Assembly (NCBI GenBank): GCA_013003075.1
Contig: JABDLJ010000017.1
Location: forward strand, 1 to 64,000
DNA from: Paracoccaceae bacterium
GTDB taxonomy: Bacteria > Pseudomonadota > Alphaproteobacteria > Rhodobacterales > Rhodobacteraceae
DNA length: 64,000 nucleotides
Direction of reading: 5' to 3'
The first letter of the stretch is position 1. Every line of letters starts with the position of its first letter. The position numbers and the translations under genes were made by a program. Shown one piece after another: positions 38,236 to 47,094 of the stretch. The notes under the pieces were generated by a model. The model made no database searches. It was not told the origin of the DNA and was given only the letters and a program-made list of their open reading frames with translations.

Positions 38236-40029
38236 TCAGGCCTTTGGATTCGAAGTCACGTAGGTTCCGGGTGCAGGCCCCAAGATCGGGTGTTGCGAAT
38301 CGCCCGGCTCGCGCGCCTTTATCTTCGCCCCCGACCGCTTGGAGAGCCACCCATCCCAGTGCGGCCACCAAGAGCCCTGGTGGAAATCGGCGCTCTGCTC
38401 CCACGCATCGGGTTCAAGGTCCATATCGGGGTTCAGGTAGTGCCCGTATTTCTTCTTGCTCGGCGGGTTGACGATCCCCGCGATATGGCCCGATTGCGAC
38501 AGGATGAACGTCCGGTCCTTGGCGCCCATCTGGCGCACACCGTTGAAGCTCGATTTCCAGGCCGCAATATGATCGGTCTCGCAAGCGACGGCGCAGATGG
38601 GAATGGTCACATCCTTCAGGCCGAGCGTTTCGCCGCATATCTTGATCGAGCCCTTGGCGAACTTGTCGTCCTGGCACAGCTCGCGCAGGTACTGCACCGA
38701 CATCTTTGCGGGCAGATTGGTGCTGTCGCCGTTCCAGAACAGCAGATCGAAGGCGGGCGGGCTTTCGCCCATCATGTAGCTTCTGATCGCCGGCCCGTAG
38801 ATCAGATCGTTGGAGCGCAGAAAGGAAAAGGTCCGGCTCATGAAAAAAGAGCTAAGATAGCCGTGGTCCTTCACTTCGCGTTCGATCCCGTCCACGAAAT
38901 CGTCGTTGAGAAACACACCGACTTCGCCCTGATCCGAAAAATCAGTTAGCGTCGTGAAGAATGTCGCCGATTTGATCGACTTGTCGCCGCGCTTTTTCAT
39001 CAGCGCCAGCGTCAGCGCCAGCGTGGTTCCGGCAATGCAGTAGCCAACCGTGTTGATCTGACGCTCGCCGGTGATCTTCTTCACCTCGTCGATCGCGGTC
39101 AGGTATCCTTCCTCGATATAGTCATCGAGCGCGACATCCGCGTAGCTGGCATCGGGGTTCACCCACGAGACCACGAAAAGCGTGTACCCCTGCTCGATGA
39201 TCCAGTTGATCAGGCTGTTGGCTGGCTTCAGATCGAGGATGTAGAACTTGTTGATCCAGGGCGGGAAGATGACCAGCGGCGTCTTGTGAACCTTATCGGT
39301 TTTCGGCACATACTGGATAAGCTCGAAAAGGCGATTGCGATAGACGACAGAGCCTTCCGTAGTCGCCAGGTTTTCGCCCACCTTGAAGGCGTCCTTGTCG
39401 GCCAGTGTGACCAAAAGCTCACCATCGTGCGCGTCGATATCGCGCACCAGGTTCTCAAGCCCTTTCACCAGGCTTTCGCCCTCGGTTTCGACCGCGCGGG
39501 TCAACGCCTCGGGATTGGTCGCCAGGAAATTCGTCGGGCTCATCATATCCATGATCTGCTGGGTGAAGAACTCCACCCGCTTGCGCTCGCTGTCATCAAG
39601 CCCTTCAAGGCCCTGCACCGCCTCGCGCATCGCTTCGGTGCTCATCATGTATTGCTGCTTCACGAAGTTGAAATAGGGGTGCGTCTGCCACAGCTCGTTC
39701 TGAAAGCGGCGATCCGGCGGGGTTTCGTCCACTGGCGGGGTGAATTTCCCTTGCGCCAACTGTTGCTGCGCTTCGACAAAGTGTTTCAGGGCTTTTCCCC
39801 AGTATCCGACCTGCTGCTCGATCAGTTTTGAGGGGTTTGCCATGATGTTCGACATGTAAGCGGCCGCTGCGGTCGCAAAAAGGTCCTGGTCTGGTCCCTG
39901 CAGGCTGGGACGGACCGTTTTTTTGCGGGACAGGGCGGTGACCAGGCGCTGAGACAGTTCCTCGACCTTCGCCAGATTGTCATTCATCCGGTCAAGTTGC
40001 GCGGCCTTATCGCTTTCTTCAGTTGTCAT
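38236..40029 (-). CDS. phaC: Class I polyhydroxyalkanoate synthase
   Basis: A 597-residue class I PHA synthase polymerising 3-hydroxyacyl-CoA. The lipase-like box GYCIAGTT places the catalytic Cys at residue 331; the alpha/beta-hydrolase core shows PLVIFPPWINKFYILDL (substrate pocket), FVVSWVNPDASYADVALDDY, and the late catalytic His in LSQSGHIAGIVNPP. The N-terminal domain (about 1-200) is helical and granule-directed. It is divergent from phaZ and shares with it a 120-base promoter region that holds another TGC-rich site. Confidence 0.97.
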   Translation of the reverse strand: MTTEESDKAAQLDRMNDNLAKVEELSQRLVTALSRKKTVRPSLQGPDQDLFATAAAAYMSNIMANPSKLIEQQVGYWGKALKHFVEAQQQLAQGKFTPPVDETPPDRRFQNELWQTHPYFNFVKQQYMMSTEAMREAVQGLEGLDDSERKRVEFFTQQIMDMMSPTNFLATNPEALTRAVETEGESLVKGLENLVRDIDAHDGELLVTLADKDAFKVGENLATTEGSVVYRNRLFELIQYVPKTDKVHKTPLVIFPPWINKFYILDLKPANSLINWIIEQGYTLFVVSWVNPDASYADVALDDYIEEGYLTAIDEVKKITGERQINTVGYCIAGTTLALTLALMKKRGDKSIKSATFFTTLTDFSDQGEVGVFLNDDFVDGIEREVKDHGYLSSFFMSRTFSFLRSNDLIYGPAIRSYMMGESPPAFDLLFWNGDSTNLPAKMSVQYLRELCQDDKFAKGSIKICGETLGLKDVTIPICAVACETDHIAAWKSSFNGVRQMGAKDRTFILSQSGHIAGIVNPPSKKKYGHYLNPDMDLEPDAWEQSADFHQGSWWPHWDGWLSKRSGAKIKAREPGDSQHPILGPAPGTYVTSNPKA

Positions 40030-40050
40030 CTCAGGATTTCCGGTCTATTT

Positions 40051-40063
40051 TGCAGCTGCAGCA
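40051..40063. promoter_or_regulatory. TGC-rich palindrome between phaC and phaZ
   Basis: TGCAGCTGCAGCA, containing the palindrome TGCAGCTGCA, in the 120-base divergent promoter region. On the minus strand it reads TGCTGCAGCTGCA, sharing the TGCTGC half with the phaP and phaR sites. It is a candidate PhaR site that could affect both genes. Confidence 0.5.
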
Positions 40064-40149
40064 TTTTGGGGTTGAGACAGTGTACTCGTTGTCGCTTCAA
40101 GACGCAAAGCGAGGATGCGAACCGGTTTCGGACCGGGGAAGGAGTTCCA

Positions 40150-41418
40150 GTGCGGTACATGGCGACCTACGATATTTACGAGACGATCCGCAATACCAAC
40201 CAGTGGCTTGGTGCGTCGGCTCAGGCTCTTGCGTCCTACCCGGTGACCGGGCTGATGCCGTTTCCGGGCTTTCAGATGATGGCTGCCTGGGGTGAAGTGA
40301 CAGAGCGCGCGTTCGCGCGGATGGTGTCCAAGCCCGACTGGGGGATCGACACTGTCGTCGGCGAAGATGGCCGCGATCACGTCGTAACCATTCATGCCGA
40401 GGTCAAGCGCCCATTCGGCGATCTGATTAAGTTCGAAGTTGCGGGCCGCGCCCCGAAACGGCGCCGGATACTGCTTGTCGCTCCGATGTCGGGCCACTAC
40501 GCCACGCTGTTGCGCTCGACCGTGAACAGCCTTCTGCCCGAGGCCGACGTCTGGATCACCGACTGGCACAACGCCCGCGACATCCCGGTCAGTATCGGCA
40601 AATTCGACATCGAGGATTACACGCTCTACCTGATGGACTTCTTGCGTCACCTGGGCCCTGACACCCACGTGATCGCGGTCTGCCAGCCGGTGCCGCTTGC
40701 GCTGGCGGCAACGGCGTACCTGGCCGAGTTGGAACCCGCCGCGCAGCCCAAGACGCTGACCCTGATCGGCGGTCCTGTCGATCCCGACGCCGCGCCGACG
40801 GACGTGACCGACTTCGGTCGCCGCGTGACGATGGGCCAATTGGAAGAACTGGCGCTTCAAAGGGTTGGGTTCAAGTACCCCGGGGTCGGGCGCATGGTCT
40901 ATCCCGGTCTTGCACAGCTGTCGTCTTTCGTCTCGATGAACGCCGAGCGGCACACCAAAGCATTCTATGACCAGATCTTCCGGGTCGCCAAGGGCGAGGC
41001 TTCGGACCACGACAAGCACAACAAGTTCTACGATGAGTATTTCGCGGTGATGGATATGACCGCCGAGTTCTATCTGTCCACCGTCGAGCGGATCTTCAAA
41101 GAGCGCGAGATTGCGCGAAACGAGTTCGTCGTCGCGGGCCATAAGGTCGACATGGGAAAGATCACCTCTGTGGCGGTCAAGGTGGTCGAAGGCGAGAAGG
41201 ACGATATCAGCGCACCGGGCCAGTGCCTTGCGGCGCTGGATTTGCTGACGGGACTTCCCGACGACCGCAAGGCATCCTACGTGCAGGCCGGGGCCGGCCA
41301 TTACGGCATCTTCGCGGGACGCAGCTGGCGCCAGAACATCCGTCCGCTTGTGCTGGATTTCATTGACAGTCATTCTGCGGGCCGCCGCCGCAAGCCCAGG
41401 ATACAGGCCGTTTCCTGA
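40150..41418 (+). CDS. phaZ: Intracellular polyhydroxyalkanoate depolymerase
   Basis: A 422-residue alpha/beta-hydrolase-like enzyme that mobilises stored PHB. The conserved N-terminus YDIYETIRNTNQWLG and the nucleophile Cys near residue 178 (VIAVCQPVPLALAA) are typical of intracellular PhaZ, which uses Cys in place of Ser; the late AGAGHYGIFAGRSWR holds the catalytic His. I chose the GTG at 40150 because AAGGAG lies five bases upstream; the ATG at 40159 would be 14 bases away. It is divergent from phaC and abuts the convergent VOC gene. Confidence 0.95.
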   Translation: MRYMATYDIYETIRNTNQWLGASAQALASYPVTGLMPFPGFQMMAAWGEVTERAFARMVSKPDWGIDTVVGEDGRDHVVTIHAEVKRPFGDLIKFEVAGRAPKRRRILLVAPMSGHYATLLRSTVNSLLPEADVWITDWHNARDIPVSIGKFDIEDYTLYLMDFLRHLGPDTHVIAVCQPVPLALAATAYLAELEPAAQPKTLTLIGGPVDPDAAPTDVTDFGRRVTMGQLEELALQRVGFKYPGVGRMVYPGLAQLSSFVSMNAERHTKAFYDQIFRVAKGEASDHDKHNKFYDEYFAVMDMTAEFYLSTVERIFKEREIARNEFVVAGHKVDMGKITSVAVKVVEGEKDDISAPGQCLAALDLLTGLPDDRKASYVQAGAGHYGIFAGRSWRQNIRPLVLDFIDSHSAGRRRKPRIQAVS

Positions 41419-41880
41419 TCAGCCCTCGGTTGCCCCGAGCCACTGAAACGACCCGTCCTTGCCAAGCTGAGAGAACGGGTTATGCGCCAGTTCCCACACA
41501 TGGCCATCGGGATCCGCGACGTAGGCGTGATAGCCACCCCAGAACACCTCTTGCGGTGGCTTGATCTCTTTTGCACCTGCAGCAATCGCGCGTGCGAACA
41601 GCGCGTCCACCGCGTCGCGAGAGCGAAGGTTATGTGCCAGCGCAAGCCCGGAAAACCCGCCAATCGAATTGGGATCAAGACCCAGCTCTTCGGCCAGCGC
41701 CGCCTTGGGGTATAGCCCCAGCGTCTGGCCGATCAGGTCAAAGGCCACCACGCCGTCGGGGCTCTCGACAGGGCGCCAGCCCAACGCCTTGTAGAATGCA
41801 GCGGATGCCTCGATGTCGGCCACGCCAAGCGTGATGAGGCTGACGCGCTGCTCCATCGGGGGCGATCCGGTGTCGGTCAT
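41419..41880 (-). CDS. VOC/glyoxalase-family protein
   Basis: A 153-residue protein with two beta-alpha-beta-beta-beta modules of the vicinal oxygen chelate fold: RVSLITLGVADIEASAAFYKAL and then the metal-site-like YHAYVADPDGHVWELAHNP. It resembles resistance- or glyoxalase-like VOC proteins whose substrate is unknown. Its ATG overlaps the stop of the upstream hydrolase gene (ATGA). It ends exactly at the base after the convergent phaZ stop. Confidence 0.85.
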   Translation of the reverse strand: MTDTGSPPMEQRVSLITLGVADIEASAAFYKALGWRPVESPDGVVAFDLIGQTLGLYPKAALAEELGLDPNSIGGFSGLALAHNLRSRDAVDALFARAIAAGAKEIKPPQEVFWGGYHAYVADPDGHVWELAHNPFSQLGKDGSFQWLGATEG

Positions 41881-42857
41881 AGGCTCTCGATCCACTTCAG
41901 AATTTGCGTTGCGACCTTGGACGTCATGCCGGGGCTGAGGATATCACCGGCCAGAACGTGAGAATAGGGATCGTCGCCTTCCCCAAGGACCTGCGGCGCA
42001 AGTGTCACCGGCCCGCCCCAGTATCCGGCGATCCGCCGAGTGGCGTCCGGGTCGACGACCATGTCGCTTTCGGAGAACATGAACAGCGCCGGCTGGCTGG
42101 CCGCGCTGTAATCAAGCCCGGCCGCGTAATCCACGAGCGCCGACATCGGCAGAAGCGCAATTGTTGGATATCGCAGCGTCCAGAACCGGTCATGCTCGGG
42201 GTTAAGCGCCTTGAACCGGCGCTCGGGTCCGGCCACGACGGGCGCCCAGTAGCGCCCGCCCGGCCAGTTCAAAATGGGCGCGGCAAAGCTGTTGAGGCCG
42301 AAATTCGGCGACATGAAAACGAACGCCTCGACATTCTGCGACATCTCGGGACGCAGTGCAGCGATGGCCGATAGCGTGCCGCCGGTCGAGTTCGAGATCA
42401 CGATGACCCCCTCGCCCACCGCGCGCGCCACGGCCAGCGCCTCGGCCGCATCCTCGATCCAGTCGCCGGCCTCGGGTTCGGCCATAGCGGCACTGCCGCG
42501 CCCGTGGCCTGCCAGCCGCGCGAAGACCAGGTTGGCGCCCAGCGCCTCTGCCACGAGGTCGGGAACAGGCCATACCTCTTCGGAGGTCGCCGAAAAGCCG
42601 TGGATGAACAGCACGGACTGCCGCGTACGCGCGTTCGGCGCGCCGGCCCAGATGACGCGCTTTTGCGTCCCCGGCACAATATCGTCGAACCGAGCCTCTT
42701 GAGCCGCTAGGTAGGCGTCCACATCGGACCCGACATCGGCAGGGTCGAATTCAACGGTGGTGTCGACCGCTTCCCTCGGACCGAATAGCACAAGCACCAA
42801 AGCTGCAAGGACAAGAAGGGCGAGACCGCGCGCTGCCCATGTGAGCGCCGTCATCAT
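41877..42857 (-). CDS. Membrane-anchored alpha/beta hydrolase
   Basis: A 326-residue hydrolase with an N-terminal hydrophobic anchor (about 5-26). The core shows VLFIHGFSATSEEVWPV, the HGRGSAA loop and the nucleophile elbow VISNSTGGTLS, where the usual first Gly of G-x-S-x-G is Ser. Candidate Asp (SDMVVDPDATRR) and His (PYSHVLAGD) complete the triad. The substrate is unknown. It overlaps genes on both sides by four bases, forming a three-gene operon with the second hydrolase and the VOC protein. Confidence 0.82.
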   Translation of the reverse strand: MMTALTWAARGLALLVLAALVLVLFGPREAVDTTVEFDPADVGSDVDAYLAAQEARFDDIVPGTQKRVIWAGAPNARTRQSVLFIHGFSATSEEVWPVPDLVAEALGANLVFARLAGHGRGSAAMAEPEAGDWIEDAAEALAVARAVGEGVIVISNSTGGTLSAIAALRPEMSQNVEAFVFMSPNFGLNSFAAPILNWPGGRYWAPVVAGPERRFKALNPEHDRFWTLRYPTIALLPMSALVDYAAGLDYSAASQPALFMFSESDMVVDPDATRRIAGYWGGPVTLAPQVLGEGDDPYSHVLAGDILSPGMTSKVATQILKWIESL

Positions 42858-43597
42858 GACGCCGCACTGACCTCTTCTATGGCCGCAACGATCAGTTCCA
42901 GGCAGGCGGGTTCCGAGAACCTGTGATCGGCGCCTTTCACCAGCGTCAGCCGGATATCGGGGCCACTTGCGTGGTCGAGAAGACGCAGCGCGACGGACAG
43001 ATCGACATCCGCGTCAGCGGTCCCCTGAAGCAGCCGCACCGGGAACGGCAGTTCAAGCGGCGCGCGCAGGACCAGTTGCGCGCGGCCGTCCTCGATCAGG
43101 CGCCGCGTAATGATGTAGTCGTCGCCATAGTCCGAAGGCTGACTGTACTGCCCCGTCGACATCAGATCGGCCCGCTCGGCCTCGGTGGCTTTCGCCCACA
43201 TGCTGTCTTCCGTGAAGTCCGGCGCTGCGGCGATCCCAACAAGCCCCGCGACCCGCTGTGGCATCGCGCGCGCCAAAAGCAGCGCGATCCAGCCCCCCAT
43301 CGACGATCCGATGAGGATTTGCCGGCCCTCGGTCAATGTGGTCACCGCTGCCCTGGCATCCTCGGCCCAGTCGCCGATCGAGCCGTCGGTGAACGCGCCG
43401 GATGACTGACCGTGACCGGAATAGTCGAAGCGCAGAAAGGCGCGGCCAGACGTTCTGGCCCAATCTTCGAGAAAGACCGCCTTGGTGCCGTCCATGTCGG
43501 ACGCAAACCCGCCGAGAAATACGATGCCCGGCCCCCGTCCTTGGGTCTTGTGATAGGCGATCCGGCGCCCGGTATCCGTTGTCAGCGTCTCGGCCAT
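42854..43597 (-). CDS. Alpha/beta hydrolase, ABHD10/thioesterase-like
   Basis: A 247-residue soluble hydrolase with GIVFLGGFASDMDGTKA, the FDYSGHGQSSG loop and nucleophile motif IGSSMGGWIALLLA; a late DHRFSEP supplies the His. The pattern resembles ABHD10/palmitoyl-protein-thioesterase-like bacterial proteins. The ATG at 43597 starts MAETLTTDTGRRIAY, a natural first strand; an in-frame ATG 25 codons upstream is less likely. First gene of the three-gene unit. Confidence 0.83.
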   Translation of the reverse strand: MAETLTTDTGRRIAYHKTQGRGPGIVFLGGFASDMDGTKAVFLEDWARTSGRAFLRFDYSGHGQSSGAFTDGSIGDWAEDARAAVTTLTEGRQILIGSSMGGWIALLLARAMPQRVAGLVGIAAAPDFTEDSMWAKATEAERADLMSTGQYSQPSDYGDDYIITRRLIEDGRAQLVLRAPLELPFPVRLLQGTADADVDLSVALRLLDHASGPDIRLTLVKGADHRFSEPACLELIVAAIEEVSAAS

Positions 43598-43673
43598 GAA
43601 ATCCTCGGCAATAATTTTCCAGAACGCTAGCGCCGCTGCGGAAAAGTGCAATGCCGGCCAGTGGCCTGCCACG

Positions 43674-44975
43674 CTAACCCTTCTGAACTTCGTCCAGCGT
43701 CCAGGCAGCTATAGCGCCACCGATCGACATCACGGCGAACAGGGCGATCGTCAGCTCGGCGCCGAAGCTCGACGCGATCGCGCCGAATATGCCCGAACCC
43801 AGAAGTACGATACCGATTACCGTGTTCGACACCGCCGTGTACTGCGCGCGTGCATCTTGCGGCGACATGTCGACAAGGTAGGTTGAACGTCCCTGGCGCA
43901 CGCCATTGTAGGAAATCATCAGGAAAAACAGGATCACCGGGGCCGCCCAGAACGTGCCCATTACCCCGGCCCAGGCTGCAAGCAGTGCAAGGCCCAGCGC
44001 CAGCGCCGCGGCGAGACCGGCCAGCATCAACACCTGCCGGCTGGAGCGATCAGCCAGCCGGCCCCAGATGTAAGAGCTCAGGAACGAGGCGATCGACGAG
44101 GCCAGGACCAATGCGCCAAGTGCGTCGAAGGCCGCCTGCCCCGACTGGCTGGCAAGGATCACCAGATAAGGCGGCGCAAGAGCTGTGCCGACCAGCAAAC
44201 CACGGGCCACGATGAACCGCACAAGTTGGCCGTCTTCGCGCAGAACCCGCATCTGACCGATGGCTTCGCGCCAGCCGCCCGCTGCCTCGGCGCTCTCTGT
44301 CGGCTCTTCGCGCAATGTCGAAAACAACGCCGCTGCGGCAATCCACAGCAGGCTTGCAAGGCCGATCGCGCCCACCACCAGAGAAAAGCGCGGAACCCAT
44401 GCGAACATCAGCGTCAGGGCAAAGACGATGACCGCAGCAGACGAGACGCTGCTGGCCAGCCCCGTGGCCGAGCCGCGGCGCGATTTGCCGACGGTTTTTC
44501 CCAGGATGTCCTTGTAGCTGACCGAACAGACTGACCGGGCCAGCGCCAGGACGCCAAGAAGCGCAACCACGGTCATGCCGGCGGCAATCCCGCTTAGCGT
44601 CACGGCGGCTATCGCGATTCCCAGCGCGGCGATCCCCTGAACCGCGCTGCCGCCGACCCAGGCCCATTTGCGCCGCGCCATCCGCTGGATCGGGCCGCTG
44701 GTGAAAAGCTGCGGTAAAAGCGCCCCGGCCTCGCGCACTGGCACCAACAGACCGGTCAGCGCCGCAGGTGCGCCGACCGCCGTCAGCATCCATGCCAGAA
44801 CCAATTTGGGATCAATCAGACCATCTGCCGTCTTGGTCATCGCAAGCGACGCGGAATGACGTAGAAAACTGCCGGCCTCGTGCCGGCTTGCATGGTCCGA
44901 CAGGTCCCCTTCGGCAGAGGTATCGGCCAGCGTTTCGAACAGCTTTTGGTTCAGTGCGGTGTCTTTGGTCTCCAT
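43674..44975 (-). CDS. MFS-family membrane transporter
   Basis: A 433-residue protein with about 45 polar N-terminal residues and then 11-12 hydrophobic helices. Between helices 2 and 3 lies RMARRKWAWVGG, a major-facilitator-type basic loop, and the central loop is long and charged (LREEPTESAEAAGGW). The ATG at 44975 (METKDTALNQKLFETLAD) is preferred; the upstream in-frame region overlaps the thrS promoter. Substrate unknown. Divergent from thrS. Confidence 0.85.
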   Translation of the reverse strand: METKDTALNQKLFETLADTSAEGDLSDHASRHEAGSFLRHSASLAMTKTADGLIDPKLVLAWMLTAVGAPAALTGLLVPVREAGALLPQLFTSGPIQRMARRKWAWVGGSAVQGIAALGIAIAAVTLSGIAAGMTVVALLGVLALARSVCSVSYKDILGKTVGKSRRGSATGLASSVSSAAVIVFALTLMFAWVPRFSLVVGAIGLASLLWIAAAALFSTLREEPTESAEAAGGWREAIGQMRVLREDGQLVRFIVARGLLVGTALAPPYLVILASQSGQAAFDALGALVLASSIASFLSSYIWGRLADRSSRQVLMLAGLAAALALGLALLAAWAGVMGTFWAAPVILFFLMISYNGVRQGRSTYLVDMSPQDARAQYTAVSNTVIGIVLLGSGIFGAIASSFGAELTIALFAVMSIGGAIAAWTLDEVQKG

Positions 44976-45123
44976 GACAACAAGAAGTAGCGGAATCCTG
45001 CGCCAATCAAGGCCCTTTGAGCCCCGGGCCCGCTTGACACGCATTCTTCGCCACGCCATCTGTGGCGCAACATAACCCGCAACCGGGCGTTCCGTGGGCG
45101 CCAAACCGACGAGGAGACAGGCC

Positions 45124-47085
45124 GTGGCCGAGATTTCCCTTACATTCCCCGATGGCAATTCGCGTAGCTACAACGCTGGCGTGACTGCAGCCGATGTCGC
45201 GGCCGATATCTCCAAGTCGCTGGCAAAGAGAGCAATTTCGGCGCAACTCGACGGCGCCCACTGGGACCTGCAATGGCCGATCGAGCGCGACGGCTCAATC
45301 GCCATCAACACGATGCAGGACGATGCCGCAGCCTACGAGCTGATCCGCCACGATCTGGCGCATATCATGGCCCGTGCGGTGCAGGAGATCTGGCCGGACG
45401 TGAAGGTCACGATCGGTCCGGTGATTGCCAATGGCTGGTATTACGATTTCGACCGTGCAGAGCCGTTTACGCCCGAAGACCTCGGTGCGATCGAAAAAAA
45501 GATGAAGGAAATTATCAATGCCCGCGACCCCGTGCGCACGGAGGTATGGGAGCGCGCGCGCGCGATCCAGCACTACAAGGACACCAAAGAGCCCTACAAG
45601 GTCGAGCTGATCGAGACCATTGCAGGCGGCGAGCCGATCCGGATGTACTGGCACGGCGACTGGCAGGATCTTTGCCGCGGCCCGCACTTGGCGCATACCG
45701 GCCAGGTCCCGGCCGACGCCTTCAAGCTGATGAGCGTCGCCGGCGCCTATTGGCGCGGCGATTCTGATCGCGCGATGCTGCAGCGCATTTACGGTGTCGC
45801 TTTCAAGAACCGGGGCGAGTTGAAGGATTACCTTACTTTTCTCGAGGAGGCCGAAAAACGCGACCACCGCCGGCTTGGCCGCGAGATGGACCTTTTTCAT
45901 ATGCAGGAAGAGGCGCCCGGTCAGGTGTTCTGGCATCCCAACGGCTGGACCGTCTACACGACGCTGCAGGATTACATGCGCCGCCGGCAGCGCGGCGGCG
46001 GCTATGTCGAGGTGAACACACCGCAACTCGTCGACCGAACCTTGTGGGAGCAATCTGGCCACTGGGAGAAGTTCGGCGACCACATGTTCGTCGTCGAAGT
46101 CGAAGAAGAAGCGGACGCCAAGAAAGGCGTGAACCACCAACGCATCAACGCGCTCAAGCCGATGAACTGCCCCTGTCATGTGCAGATCTTCAACCAGGGG
46201 CTCAAATCCTATCGCGACCTGCCGCTGCGAATGGCCGAGTTCGGCTCTTGCAACCGCTACGAGCCCTCGGGCGCGCTGCATGGGATCATGCGGGTGCGCG
46301 GGTTCACGCAAGACGACGGGCATATCTTTTGCCGCGAAGACCAGATCGAAGCCGAAACGGCGATGTTCATCGACTTCCTTGCCGCCGTCTACAAGGACCT
46401 GGGCTTTGAAAGCTTCAAGGTGAAATTCTCGGACCGGCCAGAGACGCGCGCCGGCTCGGACGAGGTCTGGGACCGCGCCGAGGCGGCGCTGTTGTCGGCC
46501 ACGCGGGCGGCCGGGATCGAGCCCGAGATGAACCCCGGCGAAGGTGCGTTCTATGGGCCCAAGCTGGAGTTCGTTCTGACCGACGCCATCGGGCGCGACT
46601 GGCAATGCGGCACGCACCAGGTCGATTTCGTGCTGCCCGAGCGGCTGGACGCCAACTACATCGCCGAGGATGGCGCAAAGCACCGTCCGGTCATGCTGCA
46701 TCGGGCCACGCTGGGCTCGTTCGAGCGCTTCATCGGCATCCTGATCGAGAACTTTTCGGGCCGCCTGCCATTCTGGCTGGCGCCGCGGCAGGTCGTGGTG
46801 GCCTCGATCGTCTCGGATGCCGACGCGTACGTTGGCGAAGCGGTGGCGCAATTGCAGGCCGCCGGTGTCCGCGCCGAGGCCGATATCCGGAATGAAAAGA
46901 TCAACTACAAGGTGCGCGAGCATTCGGTTGGTAAGGTGCCCGTGATCCTTGCGATCGGGCAACGCGAGGTCGAAAACCGGACCGTGACGCTGCGCCGGCT
47001 GGGTGAGAAACAAACCCACACGTTGCCGCTTGACGAGGTCGTCGCCGCGCTTGCGGCCGAGGCGCTGCCGCCAGACCTGGCCTAG
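45124..47085 (+). CDS. thrS: Threonyl-tRNA synthetase
   Basis: A 653-residue class II synthetase. It has an N-terminal TGS domain (about 1-62), an editing domain with the metal-site-like [11 protein letters not shown] and [10 protein letters not shown], the catalytic core with [10 protein letters not shown] and [20 protein letters not shown] (motif 2) and motif 3 [17 protein letters not shown], then the anticodon-binding domain. The start is GTG at 45124, preceded seven bases by GAGGAG; the upstream ATG at 45094 would add ten residues without similarity. Confidence 0.97.
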   Translation: MAEISLTFPDGNSRSYNAGVTAADVAADISKSLAKRAISAQLDGAHWDLQWPIERDGSIAINTMQDDAAAYELIRHDLAHIMARAVQEIWPDVKVTIGPVIANGWYYDFDRAEPFTPEDLGAIEKKMKEIINARDPVRTEVWERARAIQHYKDTKEPYKVELIETIAGGEPIRMYWHGDWQDLCRGPHLAHTGQVPADAFKLMSVAGAYWRGDSDRAMLQRIYGVAFKNRGELKDYLTFLEEAEKRDHRRLGREMDLFHMQEEAPGQVFWHPNGWTVYTTLQDYMRRRQRGGGYVEVNTPQLVDRTLWEQSGHWEKFGDHMFVVEVEEEADAKKGVNHQRINALKPMNCPCHVQIFNQGLKSYRDLPLRMAEFGSCNRYEPSGALHGIMRVRGFTQDDGHIFCREDQIEAETAMFIDFLAAVYKDLGFESFKVKFSDRPETRAGSDEVWDRAEAALLSATRAAGIEPEMNPGEGAFYGPKLEFVLTDAIGRDWQCGTHQVDFVLPERLDANYIAEDGAKHRPVMLHRATLGSFERFIGILIENFSGRLPFWLAPRQVVVASIVSDADAYVGEAVAQLQAAGVRAEADIRNEKINYKVREHSVGKVPVILAIGQREVENRTVTLRRLGEKQTHTLPLDEVVAALAAEALPPDLA

Positions 47086-47094
47086 GCCGCCCGG

